Part shown: in pieces, positions 5,697 to 15,270 of the stretch
How the letters are laid out: each line of letters begins with the position of its first letter
Numbering within the stretch: position 1 is the first letter of the stretch
The notes under the pieces: model-generated
The model's input: only the letters and a program-made list of their open reading frames with translations
What the model was told of the DNA's origin: nothing
Database searches by the model: none
Position numbers and translations under genes: made by a program
NCBI GenBank assembly: GCA_910589395.1
Contig: CAJUTL010000001.1
Location: forward strand, 1-64,000
Direction of reading: 5' to 3'
DNA: 64,000 nt
DNA from: an uncultured Oscillospiraceae bacterium
GTDB taxonomy: Bacteria; Bacillota_A; Clostridia; Oscillospirales; Acutalibacteraceae

Positions 5697-7973
5697 TTAC
5701 AACAGCGGCTCGATCACAAGCTCATTCTCCTTCACAGCTACCGATATACCGAAAAGCCCGCCCTCTCCACGCTCCACCAGAAGCGTGGCAATTTTGTCCT
5801 CTACCATGCGGCGGATATTGTTCCGCAGGTCTCTTGCGCCGCTGGCGCCATGTATGGATCTCTCCGCAAGCAGGGCGCAAACAGCCTGCTCATATTTCAT
5901 TTCTATGCCCTTTTCTTTTAAGGAGCCCACATATTCCTCCAGCATCAGGGCGGCGATTTTTTCATAATCCGCCTGCTCCAGGGGACGGAACAAAACGATC
6001 TCATCAATACGACTCAGAAATTCGGGCCGCAGGAATTCCTTCAGGGCTTTCATGGCCTTTTCCCGGCTTAGGTCGGCGGCGGTTTTCGCAAAACCCAGGG
6101 AACCGTCCTTTCGGTCGCTTCCGGCATTGGAGGTCATTACGATCACGGTGTTCTCAAAATTCACCGTTCTGCCATGGGCGTCGGTAATGCGGCCCTCGTC
6201 CAGAATTTGCAGCAGAATATTCATCACATCGGGATGCGCTTTTTCAATTTCATCGAACAGCAGTACGGAATAGGGCCTTCTGCGCACCTTTTCCGTGAGC
6301 TGCCCCGCTTCGTCATACCCCACATAACCGGGAGGGGAACCGATGATCTTCGATACGGAATGCTTTTCCATAAATTCGGACATATCCAGCCGGATCAGGG
6401 TCTCGGGGCTGTCGAACAGCTCCTGGGAAAGCACCCGCACCAGCTCGGTTTTCCCTGTTCCGGTGGGGCCTACAAACAGGAAGGAGGCGGGCCGCCTGCG
6501 GGGGCTGATCTGCACCCGGCTGCGGCGCACGGCGGAGGACACGGCTTTGACGGCCTCCTCCTGGCCGATGATCTTCTGAGACAGCACCTCTTCCAGATGC
6601 AAAAGCTTTTTCAGCTCGTTTTCCGCGATCCGGGCGGCCGGGATCCCCGTCCACAGCTCGATGACATGGGCGGCGTCCTGCTCCTCCACGGCGGCAAAGG
6701 CCCCTTCAGACCGCAAGGCGTCCAGGTTTTCCTCCAGGGTGGCGATGCGGTAGTGGGTTTTCGCCAGCTCCTCATAATCCACTGTGCCTTCATTGGCCTG
6801 CTCGGAAAGCTCCTGCTCTCTGGCCTTCTCCTTTTTCAGGGACAGCTCCGTGGAATCGTATTCCTCCAGCTTCTTATTGCGCAGGGCGGCACAGGCGCAG
6901 GCCTCGTCCAGCAGGTCGATGGCCTTATCGGGCAGATAGCGGTCTGTGACATAGCGCTCCGCCAGCGTCACCATGCGGCGGACAAGCTGATCCGACACCG
7001 TGACCCGGTGGTAGGCTTCATAGTAGCCCTTGATACCCAGCAGCACCTGAACGGCCTCGCCGATGGAGGGCTCAGTGACGGTAACGGGCTGGAACCGGCG
7101 CTCCAGGGCGGCGTCTTTTTCAATGTATTTTCGATATTCCGCAAAGGTAGTGGTGCCGATCACCTGGATCTCTCCCCGGGAAAGCGCGGGCTTCAGGATA
7201 TTGGCGGCGTTCATGCTGCCCTCCGCATCACCTGTACCCACCAGGTTGTGGATCTCATCGATAAACAAAATGATATTACCATCAGCCTTCACTTCGTCCA
7301 CCAGGCCCTTGATCCGGCTTTCAAACTGCCCCCGAAACTGGGTGCCCGCTACCAAAGAGGTTAGATCCAACAGCTGAACCTCCTTTTCCCGCAGGCGGGC
7401 AGGCACCTTTCCCGCCGCAATGCGCAGGGCAAGGCCTTCCGCAATGGCGGTTTTTCCCACACCGGGCTCGCCGATGAGGCAGGGATTGTTTTTGGTGCGG
7501 CGGGAAAGGATCTGCACCACCCGCTCGATCTCCCGCTCTCTGCCGATAATGGCGTCCAGCTGGCCCTGCCGGGCCTTTCCTGTGAGATCGGTGCAGTAAT
7601 TTTGAATATGCTTCCGCTTCTTTTTGTGATAGCTTTCCTTCTTTTCCCGTACTCCAGCTTCGGAAGCTCCACCGTTCTCTCCGGGCGCGCCGCCCAGCAT
7701 CATATCGGTGGGCAGCATGGTTGCCGCCCCGCCCGGCACAAAGGAATCCTCTTCGTCCTCCATGTCTTCCAGGTCCATCAGTTCTGCCATCTGGCCGGTA
7801 ACGGCCTCCAGCTCTTCCTCGCTGATCCCCATTTTTTCCATAATATCATTGACCGGCTTGATGCCCAGCTCCTTTGCACAGGTAAAACACAGCCCCTGGG
7901 TATTTTTTCCATCGATGGAATGAGAAACAAACACCACAGCGGGCCTTTTATGACAACGCGAACACATCAGCAT
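5697..7973 (-). CDS. clpE: ClpE-type AAA+ unfoldase of the Clp protease
   Basis: 758 residues, a Hsp100 ATPase that unfolds substrates for ClpP. An N-terminal zinc finger (Cys4-x2-Cys7 ... Cys29-x2-Cys32) is the feature that separates ClpE from ClpC. Then an acidic linker, AAA module 1 with Walker A GEPGVGKT (168-175) and Walker B ILFIDEIH (about 235-242), a UVR-like coiled middle region (about 370-425), and AAA module 2 with Walker A GPTGTGKT (502-509). An LGF tripeptide in GSLGFAK after module 2 is the expected ClpP-docking loop. No CtsR-like operator is visible directly upstream; the gene is the last of the truA-DUF5711-cvpA-pgsA series, starting 63 bp after pgsA. No clpP or mcsAB is nearby. 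The AAA assignment is certain; the ClpE subtype rests on the zinc finger. Confidence 0.9.
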   Translation of the reverse strand: MLMCSRCHKRPAVVFVSHSIDGKNTQGLCFTCAKELGIKPVNDIMEKMGISEEELEAVTGQMAELMDLEDMEDEEDSFVPGGAATMLPTDMMLGGAPGENGGASEAGVREKKESYHKKKRKHIQNYCTDLTGKARQGQLDAIIGREREIERVVQILSRRTKNNPCLIGEPGVGKTAIAEGLALRIAAGKVPARLREKEVQLLDLTSLVAGTQFRGQFESRIKGLVDEVKADGNIILFIDEIHNLVGTGDAEGSMNAANILKPALSRGEIQVIGTTTFAEYRKYIEKDAALERRFQPVTVTEPSIGEAVQVLLGIKGYYEAYHRVTVSDQLVRRMVTLAERYVTDRYLPDKAIDLLDEACACAALRNKKLEEYDSTELSLKKEKAREQELSEQANEGTVDYEELAKTHYRIATLEENLDALRSEGAFAAVEEQDAAHVIELWTGIPAARIAENELKKLLHLEEVLSQKIIGQEEAVKAVSSAVRRSRVQISPRRRPASFLFVGPTGTGKTELVRVLSQELFDSPETLIRLDMSEFMEKHSVSKIIGSPPGYVGYDEAGQLTEKVRRRPYSVLLFDEIEKAHPDVMNILLQILDEGRITDAHGRTVNFENTVIVMTSNAGSDRKDGSLGFAKTAADLSREKAMKALKEFLRPEFLSRIDEIVLFRPLEQADYEKIAALMLEEYVGSLKEKGIEMKYEQAVCALLAERSIHGASGARDLRNNIRRMVEDKIATLLVERGEGGLFGISVAVKENELVIEPLL

Positions 7974-8036
7974 AGCTGCTAACCACCTTCCTTGCCCGGT
8001 AAACGGAACAGCTTCCTTAACAAAGCTTCAAACGAT

Positions 8037-8681
8037 TTATTTTTTCCTTGGCTCCCGCACCGTTTTTGTGCGGATCTCATCGGGCAGATTCAATTCATAC
8101 TTTTCATCGCTGGAATGCAGTATTTCCAAAAAAATCTGAAAATACCGAATGCCGGAATAGATCATCATAAAGGCCGTGAGCAGCAGCAAGCCGTAGGAAA
8201 CGCCGCTGAACACCGGGCCGGATAACTGAAACGCCCCGTCCATAAGCACTATGACGCCCACGGAAATATAGAACATCACCGTGGCAATCTTTCCGTACCA
8301 TTTGGCGGCGCAGGGCCGTTTTCTTTTTTTCAGCAGCACCGCCGCACAACACAGCATGCCCAGTTCCTTACAGATAAAAATCACCAGCACCGGACGGATC
8401 ACAGGAAATTTTACGGCAAGGCAAAGAGCCACCACGCCCTGGGTAAGCTTGTCCGCCAGTGGATCCAGCATTTTCCCCAGCTCCGTGATCTGGTTGAATT
8501 TGCGGGCGATCATCCCGTCAAACAGATCGGAAAGGCCGGAAACCGCCAGCAAAATCGCCGCCGTAAGAAGATCTCCATTCAGAAAAGCCATGGCAAAAAA
8601 GGGTACCACAACAATGCGCAGCAAGGACAGCGCATTGGGTATGGTAAGATTTTGATTTCTCGGTTTACGTTCCAGAGCCAT
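8037..8681 (-). CDS. pgsA: CDP-alcohol phosphatidyltransferase, PgsA-like
   Basis: 214 residues, a membrane enzyme that joins a CDP-diacylglycerol lipid head to an alcohol, most likely glycerol-3-phosphate, to make phosphatidylglycerophosphate. The family motif D-G-x2-A-R-x8-G-x3-D-x3-D is complete (FDGMIARKFNQITELGKMLD, then PLAD). Several hydrophobic spans flank it. The N-terminus NQNLTIPNALSLLRIV (IPN-LTxxR) is typical of PgsA. The C-terminal tail after about residue 190 is longer and basic. AGAGAGGAATTTAGGCC precedes ATG. The exact alcohol cannot be proved from sequence. Confidence 0.85.
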   Translation of the reverse strand: MALERKPRNQNLTIPNALSLLRIVVVPFFAMAFLNGDLLTAAILLAVSGLSDLFDGMIARKFNQITELGKMLDPLADKLTQGVVALCLAVKFPVIRPVLVIFICKELGMLCCAAVLLKKRKRPCAAKWYGKIATVMFYISVGVIVLMDGAFQLSGPVFSGVSYGLLLLTAFMMIYSGIRYFQIFLEILHSSDEKYELNLPDEIRTKTVREPRKK

Positions 8682-8748
8682 GGCCTAAATTCCTCTCTTT
8701 TCCAGTCTCTTCCCTTTCCCGCGGGAGGCGAAGCGCCTCGGAAGCTTC

Positions 8749-9447
8749 TCAGCGGAACATAGCTCCCAGTGGGTTCAGCCGGGTCACAAGCCCGGCGATC
8801 ACAGAACGGTCCAGCATAATTTTCACGTCCGCCTGGGCCTCCGTTTCCAGCATTGGCAGAAATACCTGCAAGGCGGAAACGAGGATCCACACGGAAACAA
8901 GCGCCAACAGAAAGCCGAACAGCCCGCCCAAGGCGCCGTTTAACTGCCGAAGCAGAGGCAGCCGGAACAACCCCGCCACCATATCCGCCAGTACCCGCAC
9001 CACGATCATAAACAGGCAAAACAGCACGATCACCGCAAGCACCTTCAAAAAGCCGATAAACACCGGAGCCAGGGAATCCGCTATTAGCTCCGCGGCCTCC
9101 CCGCTTCGGGTGGAAACCACACCCTCCAGGCTGTTGGCGGTGATACCCGCCTCCGCCAGCGCACGGACAATAAAATCGGGAAGGGAAGAAAGCAGCCCGT
9201 TTACGGCGGCAGAGGTGCTTCCCGTTCCCAGAGACGCGATAGAACTGCCGATCCGTTCCACCAGCGCGTCCCGAAACATCACGTCAAAAACCCATTTGGC
9301 GGCGGCGCCGCCCAAGGCGGAGGCAAAAAAGGCCGCCAGGATCGAACCCAAAAAGTGGGCGGCGGATTTCACGAATCCTCTGCGGATCCCTATGAAGATA
9401 AACAGCAGAAAAACACAGAGAAGCACAAGATCCAGCATGATATTCAC
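8749..9447 (-). CDS. cvpA: CvpA family membrane protein
   Basis: 232 residues with four or more hydrophobic segments: about 4-22, 30-50, 125-145 and 175-200. The N-terminal VLLCVFLLFIFIGIRRGFVK with a G-x-R-R-G-F turn is the CvpA family signature. CvpA proteins are needed for colicin V production in E. coli and for envelope integrity; their activity is unknown. The start is GTG 9447, with GGGAG upstream. It lies in the same run as pgsA and the DUF5711 gene, so an envelope role fits. Confidence 0.85.
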   Translation of the reverse strand: MNIMLDLVLLCVFLLFIFIGIRRGFVKSAAHFLGSILAAFFASALGGAAAKWVFDVMFRDALVERIGSSIASLGTGSTSAAVNGLLSSLPDFIVRALAEAGITANSLEGVVSTRSGEAAELIADSLAPVFIGFLKVLAVIVLFCLFMIVVRVLADMVAGLFRLPLLRQLNGALGGLFGFLLALVSVWILVSALQVFLPMLETEAQADVKIMLDRSVIAGLVTRLNPLGAMFR

Positions 9448-9576
9448 AGCGCTTTTCTCCCCCTTACGGCAAATCCAGGCGCAGAACCTGTAGGTTATAA
9501 GTTTATCACAAAGTTTCCAGTTTCACAAGGGCCATTCCCCTTACAGATATCTTACTACAGAAGGACAAAGCCCACG

Positions 9577-10848
9577 TCACTGTATTCCCACCGTGCGGAT
9601 CTCGCTGACGCCCAGCACATAGGCGGCCCGTTCACTGCTGAGAGCAATGCTTTTCGCGTCGCTTCCTGCGTCCGCGCGGCCCTGCTCCAGCCCGGTGGAG
9701 TAATCGTAGAACACCGCCTCGCCGTCTACCAAAGCCCCCACCGTGCCGCCGGAAACAGAAAGGGACACGATTCGCTCCGGGGATTCCACCCGCACGGGGT
9801 CGTTTTCCCCACGGAATACCAGCAGCGTACAGGGGCCGGCATGGGCATAGGCAGAGATCGACAAAAACGCCCTGCTCTGATCCAGGCGGTAGGCGGTAAG
9901 CTGCCGCCCGTCATAGCTGTATTCCCGAAAAACGTAATCGGTGGATTTCGCCAGCAGCAGGGCAGAATCCCCCACGGCGTACAGATCTCCGCTTTCTGTC
10001 CAAGCCGCGTCGATCAGCAGATTGTCCCTGGTTTCATAGCTTGTCAGCGGCTCTGCCTGATTGAAATCAAATACCGTGACTTTAGAGATCAGCTCACCCT
10101 TTTCACTGCGCACCGTACAGACCGCTCCATAAACCCCGTCATAATTCATGGCGATGGCCGTGATATAGTCCTTCGCGAAGGCATAGGTATACTGTAGAGA
10201 GCCGTCTTTTTGGTAAACATTCAACTCAGAGGCCCCGTCTGCGCCATGTAAACCCAGGGCAAATCTGCCGTTTTGGGCCACAACGCCAAAGAGGATCTCC
10301 CGCTCCGCCGTGCCCTTGAGCTTCACTTCCGTACCGGAAAGCACCATGTACCCGGTGCTGCCCTGATTATAGAGCAGTGTCTGCCCATGAGCGGAGCGCA
10401 TGGCCGGCTGATTCAGGCTGTGCCGCAGGGAAAGCCCGGTTTTTCCCGTGGGATCCACCATAGTCAGGGCGGTATCACTCAGGATCAGCGCGTCGCCTCC
10501 GTAGGAGGTAAAATTAGAGGCAAACACCGAAGAACCGGTAATGGAAACGGGGAATCCGTCTCCCTGGCCTTCTCCCACAAATTGCAGCTTTACCCAGGTG
10601 GTGATATTCTCCAGCGTCAGGCTGGAACGGTTGATCCACAGGGCAAGGCCGAGGATCAAAAGGATCAGAATGATCACCACCCGGTAAACGGCCTTTGGGA
10701 CCCGCATTTTTTTTAGTCTTGCTTCTCCCGCCGCTTCCGCTTCTTCGTCCTCATACTCAAAAAAGGCCTCCGCCTCCTGATAGTCCCTGAGGCGCACGAT
10801 CTCTCTGGTATTGGCCTTGGAATCTACTTTTTTCTTGTGCTTTGCCAT
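9577..10848 (-). CDS. DUF5711 family membrane-anchored beta-propeller-like protein
   Basis: 423 residues. A charged cytoplasmic N-terminus (about 1-50, rich in Lys then Glu), one membrane span (VVIILILLILGLALWI, about 58-74), and a large extracellular region with repeating short beta-strand motifs (for example ALILSDTALTMVDPTGKTGL, later DLYAVGDSALLLAK and ...VGALVDGEAVFYDYSTGL) that suggest WD40-like or PQQ-like blades. This matches the DUF5711 family, common in Clostridia beside truA or cvpA. Function is unknown; a scaffold role in the envelope is a guess. It starts 17 bp after truA ends, in the same operon. Confidence 0.75.
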   Translation of the reverse strand: MAKHKKKVDSKANTREIVRLRDYQEAEAFFEYEDEEAEAAGEARLKKMRVPKAVYRVVIILILLILGLALWINRSSLTLENITTWVKLQFVGEGQGDGFPVSITGSSVFASNFTSYGGDALILSDTALTMVDPTGKTGLSLRHSLNQPAMRSAHGQTLLYNQGSTGYMVLSGTEVKLKGTAEREILFGVVAQNGRFALGLHGADGASELNVYQKDGSLQYTYAFAKDYITAIAMNYDGVYGAVCTVRSEKGELISKVTVFDFNQAEPLTSYETRDNLLIDAAWTESGDLYAVGDSALLLAKSTDYVFREYSYDGRQLTAYRLDQSRAFLSISAYAHAGPCTLLVFRGENDPVRVESPERIVSLSVSGGTVGALVDGEAVFYDYSTGLEQGRADAGSDAKSIALSSERAAYVLGVSEIRTVGIQ

Positions 10849-10865
10849 AATTTGCCCTCGCTAAA

Positions 10866-11630
10866 TCAGTAAAACACCCGGTTCAGGTACAACCCGCAGG
10901 CAGGGGCGGTGGGCCCGGCGGCCTTGCGGTCTCTGGCTTCGATCACGCCGGGGATATCCTCCGGCGCAAGCTTTCCCTGCTGCACCCGCAGGAGCGTGCC
11001 CGCCATAATGCGGACCATGTTGTAAAGAAACCCGTCCGCTGCCACGGTAAATACCACCAGGTTCCCCCGGCGTTCTACTCCGGCCTTCGTCACCGTGCGG
11101 GTCAGGTCCCCCCGGTCTCTGCGGTCCAGCGTGCAGAAGGAGGAAAAATCGTGCCGCCCGATGTAGTGCTTCGCAGCCTTATCCAACCGTGCCGCATCTA
11201 TGGGGTACCAGTAGTGTAACGCCCGCCCCAGCAGAAAGGGCTCCCGCACAGGGTGGTTCCAGATCTCATAGGCATATTCCTTCCCCTTGCAGGAATACCG
11301 GGCGTGAAACTCCAAAGGAACCTCCCGGCAGCCCTTTACGGCGATATCCTCCGGCAAATAGTGGTTCAAGGCGGCTAAAAGCCGCTCCGGGGGAATTCTG
11401 CTTTCCGTTTTCAGGCTCACGCAGAACTCTCTGGCGTGAACGCCGGTATCGGTGCGGGAGCAGGCTTTGATTTCCTCGGAAAGCCCGGTCACCTCCCGCA
11501 GGGCCTTTTGAAAAACCTCCTGCACCGTCAGGGCGTTTTCCTGCACCTGCCAGCCATGATAGCGGGAACCGTCGTAGGAAAGCATCAACAGCAGATTCCG
11601 CTTTGTTTCTTTCGTTTCAAAGGCCTCCAC
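10866..11630 (-). CDS. truA: tRNA pseudouridine(38-40) synthase TruA
   Basis: 254 residues, near the usual size. It isomerises uridines 38-40 in the anticodon arm of tRNAs. The catalytic Asp61 lies in SRTDTGVHAREF, the TruA hallmark (R-T-D-x-G-V-H-A). LMLSYDGSRYHGWQVQ at the start and FLYNMVRIMAGTLL near the C-terminus are also conserved. Start codon is GTG 11630 with GGGGGTG upstream. It sits downstream of ecfA and ecfT, an order that is common in Firmicutes (ecfA1-ecfA2-ecfT-truA). Confidence 0.95.
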   Translation of the reverse strand: MEAFETKETKRNLLLMLSYDGSRYHGWQVQENALTVQEVFQKALREVTGLSEEIKACSRTDTGVHAREFCVSLKTESRIPPERLLAALNHYLPEDIAVKGCREVPLEFHARYSCKGKEYAYEIWNHPVREPFLLGRALHYWYPIDAARLDKAAKHYIGRHDFSSFCTLDRRDRGDLTRTVTKAGVERRGNLVVFTVAADGFLYNMVRIMAGTLLRVQQGKLAPEDIPGVIEARDRKAAGPTAPACGLYLNRVFY

Positions 11631-11647
11631 AGGAGCACCCCCATATC

Positions 11648-11692
11648 AGTTGTTAGTTGTTAGTTGTTAGTTGTTAGTCGTTAGTTGTTAGA
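11648..11692. repeat. TTAGTTG heptanucleotide microrepeat
   Basis: About six tandem copies of a 7-base unit GTTAGTT, one with a T-to-C change (TTAGTCG), fill the gap between truA and ecfT. Shorter, degenerate copies occur at 14368-14399, 15468-15490, 46538-46552 and 50844-50872. Confidence 0.85.
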
Positions 11693-11717
11693 GAAGGACA
11701 AGCTTTTTATTTGGCGG

Positions 11718-12530
11718 CTAGATCACTTTTGGAAACAGCAGGTTCAGCGTGAGGAAAATTCCCAGGGCCAAAACGGCAGAGCAGAGGGAAAGCCAGTCTC
11801 CTCTTCCGAATTTCAGGATCTTCATTTTTGTCCGGCCCTCTCCGCCGTGATAGCAGCGGCTTTCCATGGCGGTGGCCAGGTCGTAGGCCCGGCGGAAGGC
11901 GGAAACGAACAGGGGGATCAGCACCGGCACCAGCGCCTTGATGCGCTGGATCACGCCGCCGCTTTCCATATCGGCCCCTCTGGCCTTCTGGGCGCTCATG
12001 ATCTTTTCCGTTTCCTCCAGCAGAGTGGGAACAAAGCGCAGGGCAATGGTCATCATCATGGCGAATTCATGCACGGGCACCCGCAGCTTTGAGAGGGGCT
12101 TTAACAGCCGTTCAATGGCGTCCGTCAGCTGGGTGGGAGAGGTGGTAAAGGTCAGCACGGAGCTTGCCAGGATCAGCAGCACGATCCGCAGGGAAATGAA
12201 AACGCTGTTCAGGATCCCGGCTTTTGTGATCTTCAGCCAGCCCCACTGCACCAGGGGCTCTCCCGTGCCGTAAAAGATATTCAGCACAGCGGTAAACACC
12301 AGCAAAATCAAAATGGGCTTCAGGCTTTTCAGGTACATTTTCGGGGGGATTTTGGAAAAAGCGATCCCCAAAAAGATATACAGCACCGCCGCGGCCAGAG
12401 AAAAGAAATTTCGCGAAACAAAAATGAGAACAATGGAAAACACCGTAAGACACAGCTTCAGCCGGGGATCCATTCGGTGCATTACAGAGGGTGCGGGAAA
12501 ATACTGGCCCAGAGTAATATCGGAAATCAT
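11718..12530 (-). CDS. ecfT: Energy-coupling factor transporter transmembrane protein EcfT
   Basis: 270 residues, the membrane-coupling subunit of ECF vitamin/metal importers. Hydrophobic spans near 28-65 and 105-125; the cytoplasmic coupling helices contain the two ARG-type motifs, here KARGADMES (about 185) and YDLATAMESRCY, which dock into the ATPases. ATG 12530 overlaps the stop of the ecfA gene (ATGA) with GGAGGG upstream, so the two are translationally coupled. No substrate-binding S component is encoded nearby, so this is likely a shared group II module serving S components elsewhere. Confidence 0.92.
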   Translation of the reverse strand: MISDITLGQYFPAPSVMHRMDPRLKLCLTVFSIVLIFVSRNFFSLAAAVLYIFLGIAFSKIPPKMYLKSLKPILILLVFTAVLNIFYGTGEPLVQWGWLKITKAGILNSVFISLRIVLLILASSVLTFTTSPTQLTDAIERLLKPLSKLRVPVHEFAMMMTIALRFVPTLLEETEKIMSAQKARGADMESGGVIQRIKALVPVLIPLFVSAFRRAYDLATAMESRCYHGGEGRTKMKILKFGRGDWLSLCSAVLALGIFLTLNLLFPKVI

Positions 12531-14329
12531 ACGGAAGGCCCTCCTTTCTGCACGGGCTGCGTCCTACCGCCCTGAAAAACAGGCAGCAGCTGCTTTAGGG
12601 CCTCGTCCACCGTGAGGGTGGCAGGATCAGCCGGATAGCCCATGGCCTCCAGCTCCTGCATGATCCTGGTGATCTGCGGCACCCGAAGGCCGATCTGCTC
12701 CAGCTTTTCGCCCTGGGAAAATACCGTGCGGGTATCCTCCAGCAGCACCACCTGCCCCCGGTTCATTACCAGCAGCCGGTCTGCTGTGCGGCCGATATCC
12801 TCCATGCTGTGGGAAACCAGCAGCACGGTATTGTGCCGCTCCTTATGATACTGGCTGATCTGGGAAAGCAGCACGTCTCTGCCCCTGGGATCCAGCCCGG
12901 CGGTGGGCTCGTCCAGAACCAGCACGTCCGGGTCCATGGCGATCACCCCGGCAATGGCCGCCCGGCGCTTTTCTCCGCCGGAAAGCTCAAAGGGGGATTT
13001 TTCCAGAAGCTCCTCGGAAAGCCCGGTAAACCGCGCGGCCTCCAGCGCTCTGGCCTTTGCCTGCTCCTCGGAAAGGCCCATGTTTTTCGGCCCGAACATG
13101 ATATCCTTCAGCACGGTCTCTTCAAACAGCTGATATTCCGGGTACTGGAACACCATGCCCACCTGAAACCGCACGTCCCGTATTTTTTTTGGCTCTGCCC
13201 AAATATCCCGGCCCTCCAAAATGACCTGACCGGCGGTGGGTTTCAAAAGGCCGTTCAGAAGCTGGATCAAAGTGGATTTTCCGCTGCCGGTATGACCGAT
13301 CACACCCAGAAATTCCCCCTGCCGGATGGAGATGGACGCATGATCCAGCGCCGTTTTCCGAAAGGGCGTGCCGGCCCCGTATTCATACGTTAATTCCTTT
13401 GTTTCCAGAACTGTTTTGCCACCCTCCCTGGAAGTTTTTTGGAATACGGAGGGAGACTCTTGTTTTGAAAGCTCCACTTCGGCGACATTCTGTTCCCGAT
13501 ACCGCCGAAACAGCTCCACACAACGCTCCGTGCCCAACGGCATACCCGAAAGCTTCGCGCCTGCGGTGGAAAGCCGGTATACCAGTTCCGTGGCCTGGGG
13601 TACGTCCAACCCATGGCGCTTCAAAAACTCCACCTTGCCGAACACCTCTTCCGGAGAACCGTCTGTCAGGACCGCGCCCTGATCCATGACCACCACTCGC
13701 CCGGCCTGAACCGCTTCCTCCATATAATGGGTGATAAGCACAATGGTGATCCCTTTTTCCCGATTCAAGCGCTTGATGGTCTCCATGACCTCCCCACGGC
13801 CTCTGGGATCCAGCATGGCGGTAGGCTCGTCCAGCACGATACAGGCGGTTTCCATGGCAATGATCCCCGCAATGGCCACCCGCTGCTTCTGTCCGCCGGA
13901 AAGCTTGTGGGGCGCACTCTCCCGGTATTCGTACATATCCACGGCCCGCAAAGCCGCGTCCACTCTTTCGCGGATCTCCAAAGGCGGAATGCCCAGGTTT
14001 TCCGGGCCGAAGGCAACGTCCTCCTCCACCACACCGGCAACCAGCTGGTTATCGGGGTTCTGCTGCACCAACCCCACCCGGCGGCGCACCTCCAGCTGGC
14101 GGGCCTCCTCAGCGGTATCGATGCCATCTACCAGCACCTTGCCGGAGGTGGGCACAAGCATGCCGTTTAAGAGCTTCGCCACGGTAGACTTGCCGCAGCC
14201 GTTATGTCCCAGCAGGGCCACAAATTCTCCCTGCTCTATTTGTAATGTCACGCCGCGCAAAGCCTCTTTTGGCTCCACAGCCTCCGGCTCATAGGAAAAC
14301 CGGACTTCCTTCAAATCCAGCAGGGCCAT
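12527..14329 (-). CDS. ecfA: Fused ECF transporter ATPase (EcfA1-EcfA2 in one chain)
   Basis: 600 residues with two complete ABC ATPase domains. Domain 1: Walker A GHNGCGKST (41-49), signature LSGGQ (143-147), Walker B CIVLDEPT. Domain 2: Walker A GHTGSGKST (345-353), signature LSGGE, Walker B VLVLDEPTAGLDP. In most Firmicutes these are two separate genes of about 280 residues each; here a roughly 60-residue linker (about 245-305) joins them. Start chosen at ATG 14329, six bases after AAGGAG. It powers vitamin or metal uptake together with EcfT. Fusions of this pair are known in some lineages, so this is unusual rather than new. Frame is open throughout, with no sign of assembly error. Confidence 0.93.
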   Translation of the reverse strand: MALLDLKEVRFSYEPEAVEPKEALRGVTLQIEQGEFVALLGHNGCGKSTVAKLLNGMLVPTSGKVLVDGIDTAEEARQLEVRRRVGLVQQNPDNQLVAGVVEEDVAFGPENLGIPPLEIRERVDAALRAVDMYEYRESAPHKLSGGQKQRVAIAGIIAMETACIVLDEPTAMLDPRGRGEVMETIKRLNREKGITIVLITHYMEEAVQAGRVVVMDQGAVLTDGSPEEVFGKVEFLKRHGLDVPQATELVYRLSTAGAKLSGMPLGTERCVELFRRYREQNVAEVELSKQESPSVFQKTSREGGKTVLETKELTYEYGAGTPFRKTALDHASISIRQGEFLGVIGHTGSGKSTLIQLLNGLLKPTAGQVILEGRDIWAEPKKIRDVRFQVGMVFQYPEYQLFEETVLKDIMFGPKNMGLSEEQAKARALEAARFTGLSEELLEKSPFELSGGEKRRAAIAGVIAMDPDVLVLDEPTAGLDPRGRDVLLSQISQYHKERHNTVLLVSHSMEDIGRTADRLLVMNRGQVVLLEDTRTVFSQGEKLEQIGLRVPQITRIMQELEAMGYPADPATLTVDEALKQLLPVFQGGRTQPVQKGGPSV

Positions 14330-14388
14330 CTGCATCTCCTTCCCTTTCGATCCGTCCAAAATCCTTTCTAACAGCTAACGACTAACAA

Positions 14389-15270
14389 CTAATAACTACT
14401 TTCCCAAATCGCCGTACTGCCGCAGGGCAGCACCAGGCCGGTGCTCGTTACCGGCAGGCCGATCTCATCGGAGGAAACCTGCCCGCCCAGCTTCTTTTGA
14501 AGAAGCGTGCCCAAAAGATACTCCATCACCGCCGGAGAAAGGCCGGTGGTGTAGGAATTGAGCAAAAAGAACAGGGCGCGCTCCGAAAGAATGGGCAAGC
14601 ACATTTCCACCAGGGAGTAAAGCTGTTCCTCCAGCTTCCACACCTCTCCGCCGGGGCCTCTTCCATAGGAGGGCGGGTCCATGATAATGCCATCATAGGT
14701 GTTCCCTCTGCGCTGCTCCCGCTGGACAAATTTCACGCAGTCGTCCACCAGCCAGCGCACAGGCCGGTCACTGAGGCCGGAGACCTCGGCATTTTCCTTT
14801 GCCCACTGCACCATGCCCTTGGAGGCGTCCACATGGGTCACGGCGGCTCCCGCCCGCATACAGGCCAGGGTGGCCGCCCCGGTATAGCCGAAAAGATTCA
14901 GCACCTTGATGGGCCGGCCACTATTCTCAGCCTTCGCGGCCCGGATCCGCTCCATAGCGAAATCCCAGTTCACCGCCTGCTCCGGGAAAATCCCCGTATG
15001 CTTAAAGCCCATGGGCTTTAAGCGGAAGGTCAGGCCCTGCCAGTGGATCTTCCAGACGTCGGGCAGCTTTTGATATGCTTCCCAGCTTCCCCCGCCGGAG
15101 CTGGAACGGCGATACCGGGCATGGGCCGAGCGCCAGCGGGGATCCTGCTTTTCCCCGGACCAGATGATCTGCGGGTCCGGCCGGATCAGCAGGATCTCCC
15201 CCCACCGCTCCAGCCGTTCTCCGTCCACCGTATCAAGCAATTCATAATCCTGCCATTTGGCTGTTCTCAT
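14389..15270 (-). CDS. Class I SAM-dependent methyltransferase (RlmI/RlmK-like fold)
   Basis: 293 residues. The Rossmann-fold motif I is KVLNLFGYTGAATLACMRAG (about 122-141) with VDASK as motif II, and the catalytic motif IV is IIMDPPSYGRG (about 195), matching the Methyltrans_SAM family that includes rRNA cytosine methyltransferases. A PUA-like N-terminal domain found in RlmI is missing or reduced; instead an N-terminal strand region with FKHTGIFPEQAVNWDF occurs. Target RNA cannot be told. It is 60 bp upstream of ecfA on the same strand, separated by a degenerate TTAGTTG microrepeat that overlaps its 3' end. Confidence 0.82.
   Translation of the reverse strand: MRTAKWQDYELLDTVDGERLERWGEILLIRPDPQIIWSGEKQDPRWRSAHARYRRSSSGGGSWEAYQKLPDVWKIHWQGLTFRLKPMGFKHTGIFPEQAVNWDFAMERIRAAKAENSGRPIKVLNLFGYTGAATLACMRAGAAVTHVDASKGMVQWAKENAEVSGLSDRPVRWLVDDCVKFVQREQRRGNTYDGIIMDPPSYGRGPGGEVWKLEEQLYSLVEMCLPILSERALFFLLNSYTTGLSPAVMEYLLGTLLQKKLGGQVSSDEIGLPVTSTGLVLPCGSTAIWESSY

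Noticed and set aside
11648..11692. TTAGTTG tandem repeats considered as a CRISPR array or telomere-like sequence
   Set aside because: Units are seven bases with no spacers, and only about six copies; simple microrepeat.
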